A stretch of DNA of 50,415 nucleotides, taken from assembly GCA_016935765.1 (NCBI GenBank), contig JAFGQG010000038.1:1-50415 (forward strand), given 5' to 3'. The translations under genes and the position numbers were made by a program. Positions 11,515-19,900 of the stretch are shown here, piece by piece (positions within the stretch are counted from its first letter, which is position 1; each line of letters begins with the position of its first letter). This DNA is from a bacterium (GTDB lineage Bacteria > UBP14 > UBA6098 > JAFGQG01). Under the pieces are notes generated by a model that saw only the letters and a list, made by a program, of their open reading frames with translations, was not told the DNA's origin and made no database searches.

Positions 11515-11515
11515 G

Positions 11516-13312
11516 ATGGAAACGATCAGGGATTTAGTTAATAATTTTAAGAGCTTCGGCGATTTCCCCGCGATCTCATGGAAAGAGGGTACTAAAACCC
11601 AGAAGCTTTCACACAGCCAATTATATGAACAGGTCCAGAAATACTCCAGAGGTTTATTGGAACTTGGATTAGAACCGGGAGACCGCGTTTCACTATTATC
11701 CAAAAATATTCCGCAGTGGTCGATCCTAAGCCTGGGCATCGACAATGCCGGTCTGATAGACGTGCCCCGCGGCTATTATTCACATCCTGAGGAATTGAGT
11801 TATATCCTTGAACACAGCGAAGCGAAGGTGGCTATAGTTGAAGACCAGGAGTTTCTGGATAGACTGAAGAAGCATAAACATAGGAAACTTCACCTGATCT
11901 ACACAATCAACAAGATAAAGGGGGAGCACCATATTTCTGAATTGCTCGAGATGGGTAAAAGCTACAAGAAACCATTGCCGGAGATCAAGAAAGATACAAC
12001 GGTTGCGATTATTTATACTTCGGGTACTACGGGCGCTCCGAAGGGAGTGGAACTGTCACACTGGAATTTTATGAGCAATGTGAATGTCCTGGCAGAGCGG
12101 GTAAAATTAACAACGGAGGATAAACTCCTTTCTATACTTCCAGCCTGGCACGTTTTCGAAAGGATCGTGAAATATACTTCATTAGCCTGCGGTTCTGAAA
12201 CGTTTTATACGACAGCCCAGACTTTACTCAGCGATTTCGGCGAGCAAAAACCGACCTTTATGGCATCTGTACCGAGGATCTGGGAAATGATCTATGATAA
12301 GATCATGAAAAAAGTCAAGGAAAAGAGTAAGTTTGAGAGAAAAATTTTCGAAGTGAGTTTGAAAGCTGTCACAGGGACTTCAGAACGTAGTAAATTTAGT
12401 CCATTAAACCTTATTAGTCCAATTTGTACCAACCTGCTCGATAAAAAGGTTTTTTCTGAACTGAGAGAGAAACTTGGGGGAAGGTTTAAATACGCAATTT
12501 CCGGGGGGAGTTCTTTACAGCCGTATATCGACGATTTTTTTGATGCCGCGGGAATTGAGATTCTGGAAGGTTATGGCTTGACGGAAACGAGTCCTGTTAT
12601 CTCGGTCAGGATACCGGGAATGAAAGCGCTGCATACCGTTGGACCTTTGCTTGAGAATATTGAAGGAAAGATCATCGATTATGAAACTGGCAAGGAATTA
12701 GGAGTAGGAGATAAAGGGGTTTTATACGTTAAAGGACCCAATGTGATGAAGGGGTATTACAGGAACTACGAAGAGACAAGGAAAGTACTGGATAGAGATG
12801 GCTGGTTCGATACGGGCGATTTAGCTTACTTTGATTCAAATAGTAATCTGGTAATATGCGGAAGGGAAAAGGATATAATTGTTCTCTCTAACGGCAAGAA
12901 CGTTAATCCAATTCCGCTGGAAACTGAATTGTGCAATAGCGATTATATCTCTACTGCGGTAGTGACCGGTCAGGACTGGAAGAGGTTAGGGGTAATGATA
13001 GTGCCGGATTTCGAGGCATTGAAGAAGTATTGCCTTGTTAATAAGGTGTTGTTTTCAGAAGCGAATGTGGAGGAGTGCCTGGAGTATTCAGAGATAAGGG
13101 AACTTTACAGGGAAGAGATCAGAAAATTGGTTAATACGAACAAAAGTTTTCATACCTATGAACATATACATGAATTCATTTTATTGCCTCATGAATTCAC
13201 CGTCGGGAAAGAGCTGACCGCCACTTTAAAGCCTAAGAGATCGAGAATCGAAGAGATCTACCGGGACAAGATAGGACGCCTGCAATCAGTTATAAATGGC
13301 AAACAAGACTAA
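11516..13312 (+). CDS. Long-chain acyl-CoA synthetase (AMP-forming), FadD15/FAA1-like
   Basis: This 598-residue member of the ANL superfamily activates fatty acids to acyl-CoA through an acyl-adenylate in the cytoplasm. The P-loop YTSGTTGAPKG is at residues 167-177, the adenine-binding YGLTETSP at 353-360, DGWFDTGDLAYFD at 428-440, and the hinge region GREKDIIVLSNGKNV at 449-463. The LKPKR segment near the C-terminus would supply the A10 lysine. Length and motif order match the long-chain subfamily with a long insertion between A4 and A5, rather than acetyl-CoA synthetase. The gene starts one base after the TPR stop, with GGTGG just upstream inside the TPR gene. Chain-length preference cannot be read from the sequence. 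Confidence 0.93.
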   Translation: METIRDLVNNFKSFGDFPAISWKEGTKTQKLSHSQLYEQVQKYSRGLLELGLEPGDRVSLLSKNIPQWSILSLGIDNAGLIDVPRGYYSHPEELSYILEHSEAKVAIVEDQEFLDRLKKHKHRKLHLIYTINKIKGEHHISELLEMGKSYKKPLPEIKKDTTVAIIYTSGTTGAPKGVELSHWNFMSNVNVLAERVKLTTEDKLLSILPAWHVFERIVKYTSLACGSETFYTTAQTLLSDFGEQKPTFMASVPRIWEMIYDKIMKKVKEKSKFERKIFEVSLKAVTGTSERSKFSPLNLISPICTNLLDKKVFSELREKLGGRFKYAISGGSSLQPYIDDFFDAAGIEILEGYGLTETSPVISVRIPGMKALHTVGPLLENIEGKIIDYETGKELGVGDKGVLYVKGPNVMKGYYRNYEETRKVLDRDGWFDTGDLAYFDSNSNLVICGREKDIIVLSNGKNVNPIPLETELCNSDYISTAVVTGQDWKRLGVMIVPDFEALKKYCLVNKVLFSEANVEECLEYSEIRELYREEIRKLVNTNKSFHTYEHIHEFILLPHEFTVGKELTATLKPKRSRIEEIYRDKIGRLQSVINGKQD

Positions 13313-13360
13313 AAAACCTGGTGGATATTTTTCTTAAAGATAAGTCAAATTTACATTGCG

Positions 13361-13388
13361 TTGACTATTATTTTATTTATGTTACACA
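13361..13388 (+). promoter_or_regulatory. Weak sigma-70-like promoter candidate upstream of the M16 protease
   Basis: TTGACT at 13361-13366 is followed after 16 bases by TACACA at 13383-13388. The -35 is good and the -10 poor. It lies about 50 bases upstream of a clear ribosome-binding site (GGAGGA, 13432-13437) in an AT-rich gap. Confidence 0.3.
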
Positions 13389-13440
13389 TTCATAATGATA
13401 AAGATTATTAAAAAACTATCATAAATGAAACGGAGGAAAG

Positions 13441-16104
13441 ATGAAACGCTTGGTTTTACCATTATTGATAATAACACTTTTTGCAAATGTGGTGTTCGGA
13501 GTAGAAGACCTCCCGATATTTCACAAATGGATACCTGATTCCATAGTACCGCGTCCACCGGTCTATCACTGGACGCTCGATAATGGTTTGGATGTGCTTT
13601 TCTGGGAGAATCATACTGTTCCGGTCGTGAATGCGAGAATCCTTGTCAAAACCGGTTCAGCGTGGGAGGGTGATTTCCTGGGGGCTGGGATCTCCCATTA
13701 CCTTGAACATATCGTTTCCGGGGGTACGACTTCCAGGCACACCGAGGATGAATATAAGGCTTTAATAAGGGAATACAGCCTGAGAACAAATGCTTTTACT
13801 ACAAGTGACGTTACCTGTTATTACGGTACAGCTCCAGCCAAGAATTTCGATGTGCTTCTTGAGTATCTGGCTGATTGCGTTCAGATGTGCGCTTTCGATT
13901 CCTTTGAAATAGCCCGTGAGACCGGTGTTATCCTGCAGGAGATTGCAATGGGCAAGGAAGAGCCAAACAGAGAATTATGGAAGGTGTACAGTGACCTATT
14001 TTACAAAGTAAGCTCCTACTGTTATCCCACAATAGGTTACAGGGAGAATTTTGTGAAGATTACTCGCCAGAACCTTATGGATTATTATCATGTCAAGTAC
14101 GCCCCGAACAACGCTATTCTATCTATAGCCGGCGATCTTGATATCGAAGATGTTAAAGCTCTTGTGGATTCGTTATGGCTACCTTGGGAGAGGCAGGTTA
14201 TTGATAACGCGCATTCTCCTTTGGAACCTATGCCTTCCGTTGCGCGGGTAGCAGAGGTGGAGATGGATGTTGAGGTATCGACAATGCGAATCGGTTTCCC
14301 CACGGTATATTATGGCGACCCGGACCTGCCAGCGTTGAGAATCCTGGGCATGATTCTCTCCGGTGTGGCGACTTCCCGTCTCGACCTGCGCCTTGTCCAG
14401 AATGATAACCCCTTGATGCACTCTATAACCGCATACTCGAGAGAGATTTACCGGGAAAGGGGACAGTTTAGTATAGCCGGGGATTTTGACTATGAAATGA
14501 GGGACGAAATCCTGGAGGCAATATGGGATGAGATTGACAAGGTCAAAAACGAAGGGGTTCGTCCTGATGAAGTGGAATGGGCAAAGAGTTTTATTGCTAA
14601 GAGTGTACTGCGCGAAAACGAGACCGTCGAAGGGCAGACTTCAAGCATGATGTACACGTTTTTGCATACCGGGAAACCGTTCTCGACAGATTTTTATTTG
14701 GCAAAGATAAACCGTGTAACCCCTGAGGAAGTGCAGCAGGTCGCGCGAAAATATCTACTGCCTGAAAATATGATAGTGGCTATATTGAAACCAATCGGGG
14801 CGACATGCGCCAGCGATTCTCTTTTGGTTTCTAAAAAAGCATCCGGGCGCCCGGAATTTGAGGTCCGCACACTGGATAACGGTCTTAAGTTAGTACTCGC
14901 TGAAAATCCCGCCCTTCCTACCGTGGATTATTATATGTACATGATGGGCGGCGCAATATTCGAGCCTGCGGATAAACCCGGATTAGCTTATTTTACTTCG
15001 TCGTATCTAAAAGAAGGAACGAAGAAATACCCGTCGTTCGAAAAGCTGGTTAAGAAAATGGACGATCTCGGTATTCAGATCGATGGCAGCTGCGGAAATC
15101 ATACAATGTACCTCTCAAGCAATTTTATAGCTACGGATTTTGATGAAGTCCTTGGATTGGTTGCTGAGATGGTTTTCAATCCGGTATTCCCCGAGAGAGC
15201 CCTGGATAAAGTCAGAAATCAGCAGATAGCATCGATTAAGGACCAATACAGCTCCTGGAGTTCGGAAGCATATAGGTTTTTTGATGAAAGTTTCTACGGG
15301 GAGCATCCGTACGCTAAATCGACCTATGGTGTCGAAGAATCAGTATTGAAACTCACGAATAAGGATGCTGAAAAGTATTGGGAATCGATGTTTGATCCGA
15401 AGAGAATGGTAATTGCTGCAGCAGGACCGATCTCCGTGGACGAAATGGAGAGTAAAATAGCGAAGTATTTTGAGAAGGTTAAATCACCCGGTGAAACCCT
15501 TGCCGAGATTCCCGCGCCCAAGAGGCATAACGCGCCTGAGCTGCACGAAAAGGAAGTGAGCAGAGCGCAGGTAACGTTGATAATAGGCTTTGACGGAGCT
15601 TTAAGCAGTAATGAGAAGGACAAGTGGGCGCTTCGCGCCGCTTCTGGGTTGCTTTCGGGAACCGGAGGCTTATCCGGTTGGCTGGCTGTTGAATTAAGAG
15701 GCAAAAGAGACCTGGTATATATCTCCTGGGCAAGTTCCATAAGCAATCTTTATGGCGGGAGATTCGCAATCACTGCTCAATGTGAGCCTGTTAACGCCGA
15801 TTCAGTTAAAGCAGTGATGTTGCGCGTCGTTGACCAATTACGTACCGGTGATTTCACCGAGGAAGAACTGAAGGGTATTACGGATGCAATGGCTGAGCAG
15901 TTCGTCATGGCAAGACAGGCGCAATCCGGATTGGTCAGTTCCGCCGGACTCGATGAACTATATGGATTCGGTTACGATTATACCGATACATACCCCGATA
16001 GGATTAAAGCTGTAACGAAAGATGATGTTGTCAGGGTAGCGAATGAATACCTGACAAATCCGGTTATGATTATATTAAAACCTGCTGAAAGCGCTGAGAA
16101 ATAA
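13441..16104 (+). CDS. M16 family zinc metallopeptidase, fused active and inactive halves
   Basis: This 887-residue protein has a signal peptide (residues 1-20), so it acts in the periplasm or envelope. The N-terminal M16 half holds the inverted zinc motif HYLEH (H86, E89, H90) and a distal glutamate, E167 in LQEIAMG, at the spacing expected for the third ligand. The C-terminal half, from about residue 470, has no HxxEH but keeps the LRGKRDLVYISW segment, which carries the Arg/Tyr pair typical of the non-catalytic partner subunit. The single chain therefore corresponds to a fused M16B heterodimer such as MPP or PqqF/YmxG-type pairs. These enzymes degrade peptides inside a clamshell chamber. 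Start: ATG with GGAGGA four bases upstream. It stands alone, with a tandem repeat array downstream. Confidence 0.93.
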   Translation: MKRLVLPLLIITLFANVVFGVEDLPIFHKWIPDSIVPRPPVYHWTLDNGLDVLFWENHTVPVVNARILVKTGSAWEGDFLGAGISHYLEHIVSGGTTSRHTEDEYKALIREYSLRTNAFTTSDVTCYYGTAPAKNFDVLLEYLADCVQMCAFDSFEIARETGVILQEIAMGKEEPNRELWKVYSDLFYKVSSYCYPTIGYRENFVKITRQNLMDYYHVKYAPNNAILSIAGDLDIEDVKALVDSLWLPWERQVIDNAHSPLEPMPSVARVAEVEMDVEVSTMRIGFPTVYYGDPDLPALRILGMILSGVATSRLDLRLVQNDNPLMHSITAYSREIYRERGQFSIAGDFDYEMRDEILEAIWDEIDKVKNEGVRPDEVEWAKSFIAKSVLRENETVEGQTSSMMYTFLHTGKPFSTDFYLAKINRVTPEEVQQVARKYLLPENMIVAILKPIGATCASDSLLVSKKASGRPEFEVRTLDNGLKLVLAENPALPTVDYYMYMMGGAIFEPADKPGLAYFTSSYLKEGTKKYPSFEKLVKKMDDLGIQIDGSCGNHTMYLSSNFIATDFDEVLGLVAEMVFNPVFPERALDKVRNQQIASIKDQYSSWSSEAYRFFDESFYGEHPYAKSTYGVEESVLKLTNKDAEKYWESMFDPKRMVIAAAGPISVDEMESKIAKYFEKVKSPGETLAEIPAPKRHNAPELHEKEVSRAQVTLIIGFDGALSSNEKDKWALRAASGLLSGTGGLSGWLAVELRGKRDLVYISWASSISNLYGGRFAITAQCEPVNADSVKAVMLRVVDQLRTGDFTEEELKGITDAMAEQFVMARQAQSGLVSSAGLDELYGFGYDYTDTYPDRIKAVTKDDVVRVANEYLTNPVMIILKPAESAEK

Positions 16105-16138
16105 GAATAGGGGAAAGAAAAATAGGAAATTTCAAAAA

Positions 16139-16285
16139 CAATGTAGCCGCATGTCTTTAGACTGCGCTTGTGAATGTTCAAGAAAATACAATGTAGCCGC
16201 ATGTCTTTAGACTGCGCTTGTGAATGTTCAAGAAAATACAATGTAGCCGCATGTCTTCAGACTGCGCTTGTAAATGTTCAAGAAA
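16139..16285. repeat. Three tandem copies of a 50-bp repeat
   Basis: The block starting ATGTAGCCGCATGTCT recurs at 16141, 16191 and 16241, a period of exactly 50. Copies 1 and 2 are identical over the unit. Copy 3 differs at two positions (cttcag for ctttag, taaatg for tgaatg) and ends at about 16285. Each unit carries an imperfect palindrome, CGCA-T-GTCT-TT-AGAC-TGCG. The array lies between the M16 stop and the next gene, and short frames through it on the minus strand look spurious. Confidence 0.95.
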
Positions 16286-16402
16286 TTTGAAAATATGAAA
16301 AGGTCTGTTTAAATCATTATTTGAATCCGCAACAATAATCCGTTGATGGATTCGCTTTCCCCAACGGTTCAACTTATACCGTGTCAAAATAGGGAGGTTA
16401 TT

Positions 16403-17785
16403 GTGGTTCGTGAGAAGATATTTTTATTAACAATACTTATCATGTGTTGGGCAACTGTGGCATTTGCACAATACGAACCAATTCATTCAGCGGTCATAGG
16501 AAGCTCTTATGTAGAGTATGCTACCGCCTACAGTAACGGTTTTAAAATCGTATCTTCGGGGGAAATTCCCGAGGATTTCCTGTGGGCTGTGTACTGCTAT
16601 GATGATACCACGGTGAATTGGGCTAGTACTACTGACAGGGGTTTGTCGTGGAGCGTGCAGAGACTAACGATTCCTTATGAGGCATGGGGACACGCTTCCC
16701 AGCCTTCGATCGATGTAAAGGATGTTATTCCGGTGATAGTGTATCGAGCGGATTCTGCGGGAAAAGGCGACATTTTCGTTGACAGTCCGATGGATTTTTG
16801 CCTTCCAACGAGGGTCAGTTATACCCCTGACAATTCAACGCTGCCTGCGGTGGTTCTCGATAGCAGCTTCGGAGTGCATATAGTATGGCAGGAAGATATG
16901 CCGGGCAATTCTGACATATTCTACTACTATAGCGATAATTACTGTAATCCGGGAGTATCGATAAACCTGACCCACAGCGACGGCGTTTTTGACAGCTACC
17001 CCTCAATAAGCATTTTTAACGGCAACGAGGTCCACGTCATCTGGAGGCGGGACGACCCACCGTGCGAGACGCAATATTCAATTTGCCACTGTTATTTAAA
17101 GGACGGTGTCTGGTCAAGTGTCGATGCGATTGCTTATGATTGGCGGCATTTGGACCATCCTTCCCTGGACTATTGCCACGGTGAGGACAGCCTTTCAGCA
17201 GCGTGGGAATCCCTCGAGGAAGCCTATTTCTACCAGGGTAATGAAGGAGGCGGGTATTCAACCCCGGGTCAATCACTTTATCCCGTAGTGTCAACCGTTG
17301 GTAGAGTATGGAGTTACCTTTACTGGGAGGATAGTACACCCGGACACGAGGATATATATGCTCACCTATTTTATTTTTTTTGGCGATGGGATTATAATTT
17401 CAGGGATTTCTGGGATGTAAAAGTGCGCTATCCGAGCACTTCAGGGTGCTATGTCATCTGGACTCAGGGTGACTCTGCGCCTTATGATGTAATGTTTGGT
17501 TGTGAAGGATACCCCACTGATATCCGCGAAAATCCTGTAATGCCTGAGAAAATTGAATTGAGATGCTATCCCAACCCTTTTAATTCAACATTGCTTATTG
17601 AAGCGCCGCGTAAATCAACTGTACGAATAACTGACCTGGCAGGGAGAGTGGTTTTTACAGGTAGTATTATAGATGATACTACTATCAAGTGGATACCGAC
17701 AGAGAGTCAATCGGGTGGTGTTTATATAGTAAGAACGCATAACGATGAAATTTCGCAGTCGTCTAAGGTTGTATATTTGAAGTGA
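16403..17785 (+). CDS. Secreted sialidase-like repeat protein with T9SS type A sorting domain
   Basis: About 460 residues. I take the GTG at 16403 because GGGAGG lies five bases upstream (16392-16397) and it begins a good signal peptide ending near VAFAQ. The open frame extends upstream to 16343, but no signal there supports initiation. The body has BNR/sialidase-like stretches (STTDRGLSWSVQRL; VVLDSSFGVHIVWQED), suggesting a beta-propeller. The C-terminal ~75 residues contain CYPNPFNSTLLIEAP and end in SKVVYLK, the pattern of a T9SS sorting domain. A surface or secreted location follows; the function is unknown. It is related in layout to the protein at 46.2-47.7 kb. Confidence 0.85.
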   Translation: MVREKIFLLTILIMCWATVAFAQYEPIHSAVIGSSYVEYATAYSNGFKIVSSGEIPEDFLWAVYCYDDTTVNWASTTDRGLSWSVQRLTIPYEAWGHASQPSIDVKDVIPVIVYRADSAGKGDIFVDSPMDFCLPTRVSYTPDNSTLPAVVLDSSFGVHIVWQEDMPGNSDIFYYYSDNYCNPGVSINLTHSDGVFDSYPSISIFNGNEVHVIWRRDDPPCETQYSICHCYLKDGVWSSVDAIAYDWRHLDHPSLDYCHGEDSLSAAWESLEEAYFYQGNEGGGYSTPGQSLYPVVSTVGRVWSYLYWEDSTPGHEDIYAHLFYFFWRWDYNFRDFWDVKVRYPSTSGCYVIWTQGDSAPYDVMFGCEGYPTDIRENPVMPEKIELRCYPNPFNSTLLIEAPRKSTVRITDLAGRVVFTGSIIDDTTIKWIPTESQSGGVYIVRTHNDEISQSSKVVYLK

Positions 17786-18213
17786 TTTCAATATTGACTA
17801 TAGTTTGTTTAAAGCAAATGGGTCATAACTATTGAATTACTGAGTGTGAATTGCCACGGCTTTCAAGTTGTGGAGTCCAATTACGCAATATGTACTATGG
17901 GTTTAAACCCCCCGTTTAAAACAGCGCTAAAGATTCCCCGAGTTAATCCTATGCGAAGGCTTTGGATCACAGGTAAAGCATGTGGCAATTCAACCTGGTC
18001 CTTATTTGAATGCTCCTTAATTCATTCTCCCATCCAATCATCCATTTGTGCTCTTAAACTTTATTCCATAAACGTTGTTTCAACTAATTGACACATTAAC
18101 CTTAATCAAAAATAATTATGAGAAAAACGAGTTAATTTTATCCTGGTATGATGATATGACTTGCAGAATGCTGCTTTTTCTCCTATACTATTCTCAGGAG
18201 GCGATTTGTATTA
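17786..18213. other. 428-bp gap with a hairpin and a perfect palindrome
   Basis: No convincing gene. CCACGGCTT (17854-17862) can pair with AAGTTGTGG (17865-17873) using G-U pairs, although the loop is tight. GGGTTTAAACCC at 17899-17910 is a perfect 12-bp palindrome. The rest, including a frame at 17846-18091, shows no ribosome-binding site or recognisable protein. It may hold remnants of an older repeat element. Confidence 0.4.
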
Positions 18214-18750
18214 ATGAAAAAGATTATATATGTTTTATCTATCATTATATTTCTAATCGCGTGCAGTTCAGATAAGAAGAAATTGAACGATGATGATCTT
18301 AATTCCAGCATTTTTAATAAGTATAAGGATGTGATTGCGGAATCTGAGATCAAGGATATTCTTGATTACGATGGCTTATTTGTTAAGGAAATAGTGAATA
18401 CTGATAAATGCGAAGGTATAACAATTGAGTATCAAACAAAAGAGAGTAGCAAATTCGTTATGCATTTGTCCATTAAGAAGTGTATAAACGATTATACCAC
18501 CTGGAATAAGTATATTAATTCGCTGAAGGATAGAGTTCTTGGTCCGGATGAGCGAAAGATAGGCGGTTTAGGAGATTATGCCTGTTATTTAAAGCAAGGC
18601 AATGGATTTAATTCTGTGAAATTCCTTGTATCTGTGCACATGTTAGAGGTAGTTATTTCAGGGGCTTATGGAGGGGATTTCAAACCTGCTGTTCCGGTTG
18701 GGAAGATAGAGATGCTTAAAGTGGCAAGACTAATTGAGAGAAGGTTATAA
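18214..18750 (+). CDS. Small lipoprotein of unknown function
   Basis: The 178-residue product starts MKKIIYVLSIIIFLIACSSDKKK. This is a lipoprotein signal with a lipobox ending at Cys17 and charged residues after the cysteine. The mature part is mixed alpha/beta with no motif I recognise. AGGAGG at 18196-18201 is 12 bases from the ATG, longer than usual. It probably sits on a membrane facing the periplasm or surface. The gene is isolated, with a long gap before it and mini-frames after it, so context gives no function. Confidence 0.75.
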   Translation: MKKIIYVLSIIIFLIACSSDKKKLNDDDLNSSIFNKYKDVIAESEIKDILDYDGLFVKEIVNTDKCEGITIEYQTKESSKFVMHLSIKKCINDYTTWNKYINSLKDRVLGPDERKIGGLGDYACYLKQGNGFNSVKFLVSVHMLEVVISGAYGGDFKPAVPVGKIEMLKVARLIERRL

Positions 18751-18763
18751 GATTCCTCAATTA

Positions 18764-18834
18764 ATGAGGAGGTATTCTGGAAAATGAGGAGGCTGGAAAA
18801 TGAGGAGGATAATTTGATGAGGAGGTTGTTTTAA
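18764..18834 (+). other. Four TGAGGAGG motifs forming overlapping mini-frames
   Basis: TGAGGAGG occurs at 18765, 18785, 18801 and 18818. Each is part of ATGAGGAGG, that is a start codon followed by two AGG codons. The first mini-frame (MRRYSGK, 18764-18787) ends in TGA overlapping the ATG of the second (MRRLENEEDNLMRRLF, 18784-18834). A third (MRRII) starts at 18800. The AGGAGG inside each could serve as the ribosome-binding site for the next frame. The block may be translated leader frames or only duplication of a Shine-Dalgarno-like unit. Confidence 0.35.
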
Positions 18835-18935
18835 AATGATGCTGTGTTTTTGATTCTGACTGTAAATCTGGCAAATTATACCAATGTTTTAATATATAAT
18901 TATCTTAAATCTTAAATATGTCAAATTTATTTTAC

Positions 18936-18966
18936 TTGACTTTAAGTTAAATTTAATTAAAGTTAA
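18936..18966. promoter_or_regulatory. 31-bp imperfect palindrome, operator candidate
   Basis: Twelve of 15 base pairs match around a central A at 18951. The outer arms are TTGACTTTAA and TTAAAGTTAA. The left arm contains a TTGACT box that could be a -35 element. It lies 44 bases upstream of the outer-membrane protein start at 19010. The sequence is almost all A/T, so chance similarity is not negligible. Confidence 0.35.
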
Positions 18967-19009
18967 AAATAAAACAAAACTGTTGCACAATATCAAAAAG
19001 GAGTTGATG

Positions 19010-19681
19010 ATGAAAAAGTTTGTCATTGCTGGTTTGTTTATGTTGTTTGCGTTTAGTGTCGCGTTTGCTGAGGGTGGCGGCGCAGTAACCTTCGGTACTC
19101 AGTTTGCAGATCCACAAGCGACCAAAACTGTAGCAGAAGATATGGGTATAGACGTTTCAAGCGATTTAGAGATGATACTTGACATTCGGGGCTGGGCTGT
19201 AATGAACCACTTTGTTCGATTAGGCGCTATAGTAGGTGGCGGCTTTTTTGACGCAAAGGGTAAACCGGCAGACGCTTCCCCGGATGCAGACGAATCAGGA
19301 GTAGGATTCGGTGATGCAAGATTCGCAATAATGCCGGAGATATACGGGGATTTCGGGAAGGTGGATGCCGCATTCGGTTTGGCTACAGGCGTTGGAGCAA
19401 TTATTACTTTCGTGAATGACGATCATGACGGTACCGGCGGGGATATTTTTTGGTACGGGTTTGTAAGACCACAAGCTACCGTAACATATTCCTTCGGATT
19501 TATTGGTGTTACTGCTGGAATGGGATACCATATACCATTCGGTGGTGATGGTGAGATCTGGTTTATTGATGAGGATAACGTTGAACATGATCATGAGACA
19601 TTCGATGGCTCAGAAGTGGGCGGTTTCTTTGTAAAAGCCGGAATAGTATTTGGAGATTTACACCCCAAAAAGACAGAATAA
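19010..19681 (+). CDS. Small outer-membrane beta-barrel protein
   Basis: About 224 residues with a clear signal peptide (MKKFVIAGLFMLFAFSVAFA). Alternating hydrophobic strands separated by Gly/Asp-rich turns (FVRLGAIVGGGFF; VDAAFGLATGVGAIITF; VTYSFGFIGVTAGMGYHIPFGG) fit an eight- to ten-stranded barrel. GGAG at 19000-19003 is six bases from the ATG at 19010, so I prefer it to the ATG at 19007 or the upstream frame from 18983. The last residues are polar (HPKKTE), so the usual C-terminal aromatic is absent. Family membership beyond 'porin-like' cannot be given. Its convergent neighbour is the patatin/Omp85 gene. Confidence 0.7.
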   Translation: MKKFVIAGLFMLFAFSVAFAEGGGAVTFGTQFADPQATKTVAEDMGIDVSSDLEMILDIRGWAVMNHFVRLGAIVGGGFFDAKGKPADASPDADESGVGFGDARFAIMPEIYGDFGKVDAAFGLATGVGAIITFVNDDHDGTGGDIFWYGFVRPQATVTYSFGFIGVTAGMGYHIPFGGDGEIWFIDEDNVEHDHETFDGSEVGGFFVKAGIVFGDLHPKKTE

Positions 19682-19900
19682 ACCGGAGAACCAGTCTGAA
19701 TATATCAAGCTGTTTTTATTAAAAATTCTCGCGGGGTAGAGGTATGAATGGGAAAGTTGTGCAGGTGTTATTATTTCTAAGTTTTTTTTCTTACAAACAT
19801 ATATGGACTGAAGCATTATTATCGCCCTGATTATCATTAAAGCTTTCTTTTTATCATTCATCCACCTATCCAGTTTTTCTTTTTTCTTGGACTATTTCTC

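Noticed and set aside
16139..16285. CRISPR array
   Set aside because: The repeats are contiguous 50-bp units with no variable spacers, and no cas gene is nearby.
17846..18091. An 81-codon plus-strand frame in the 428-bp gap
   Set aside because: No Shine-Dalgarno sequence, unusual composition, and it contains the hairpin and palindrome. Not supported as a gene.
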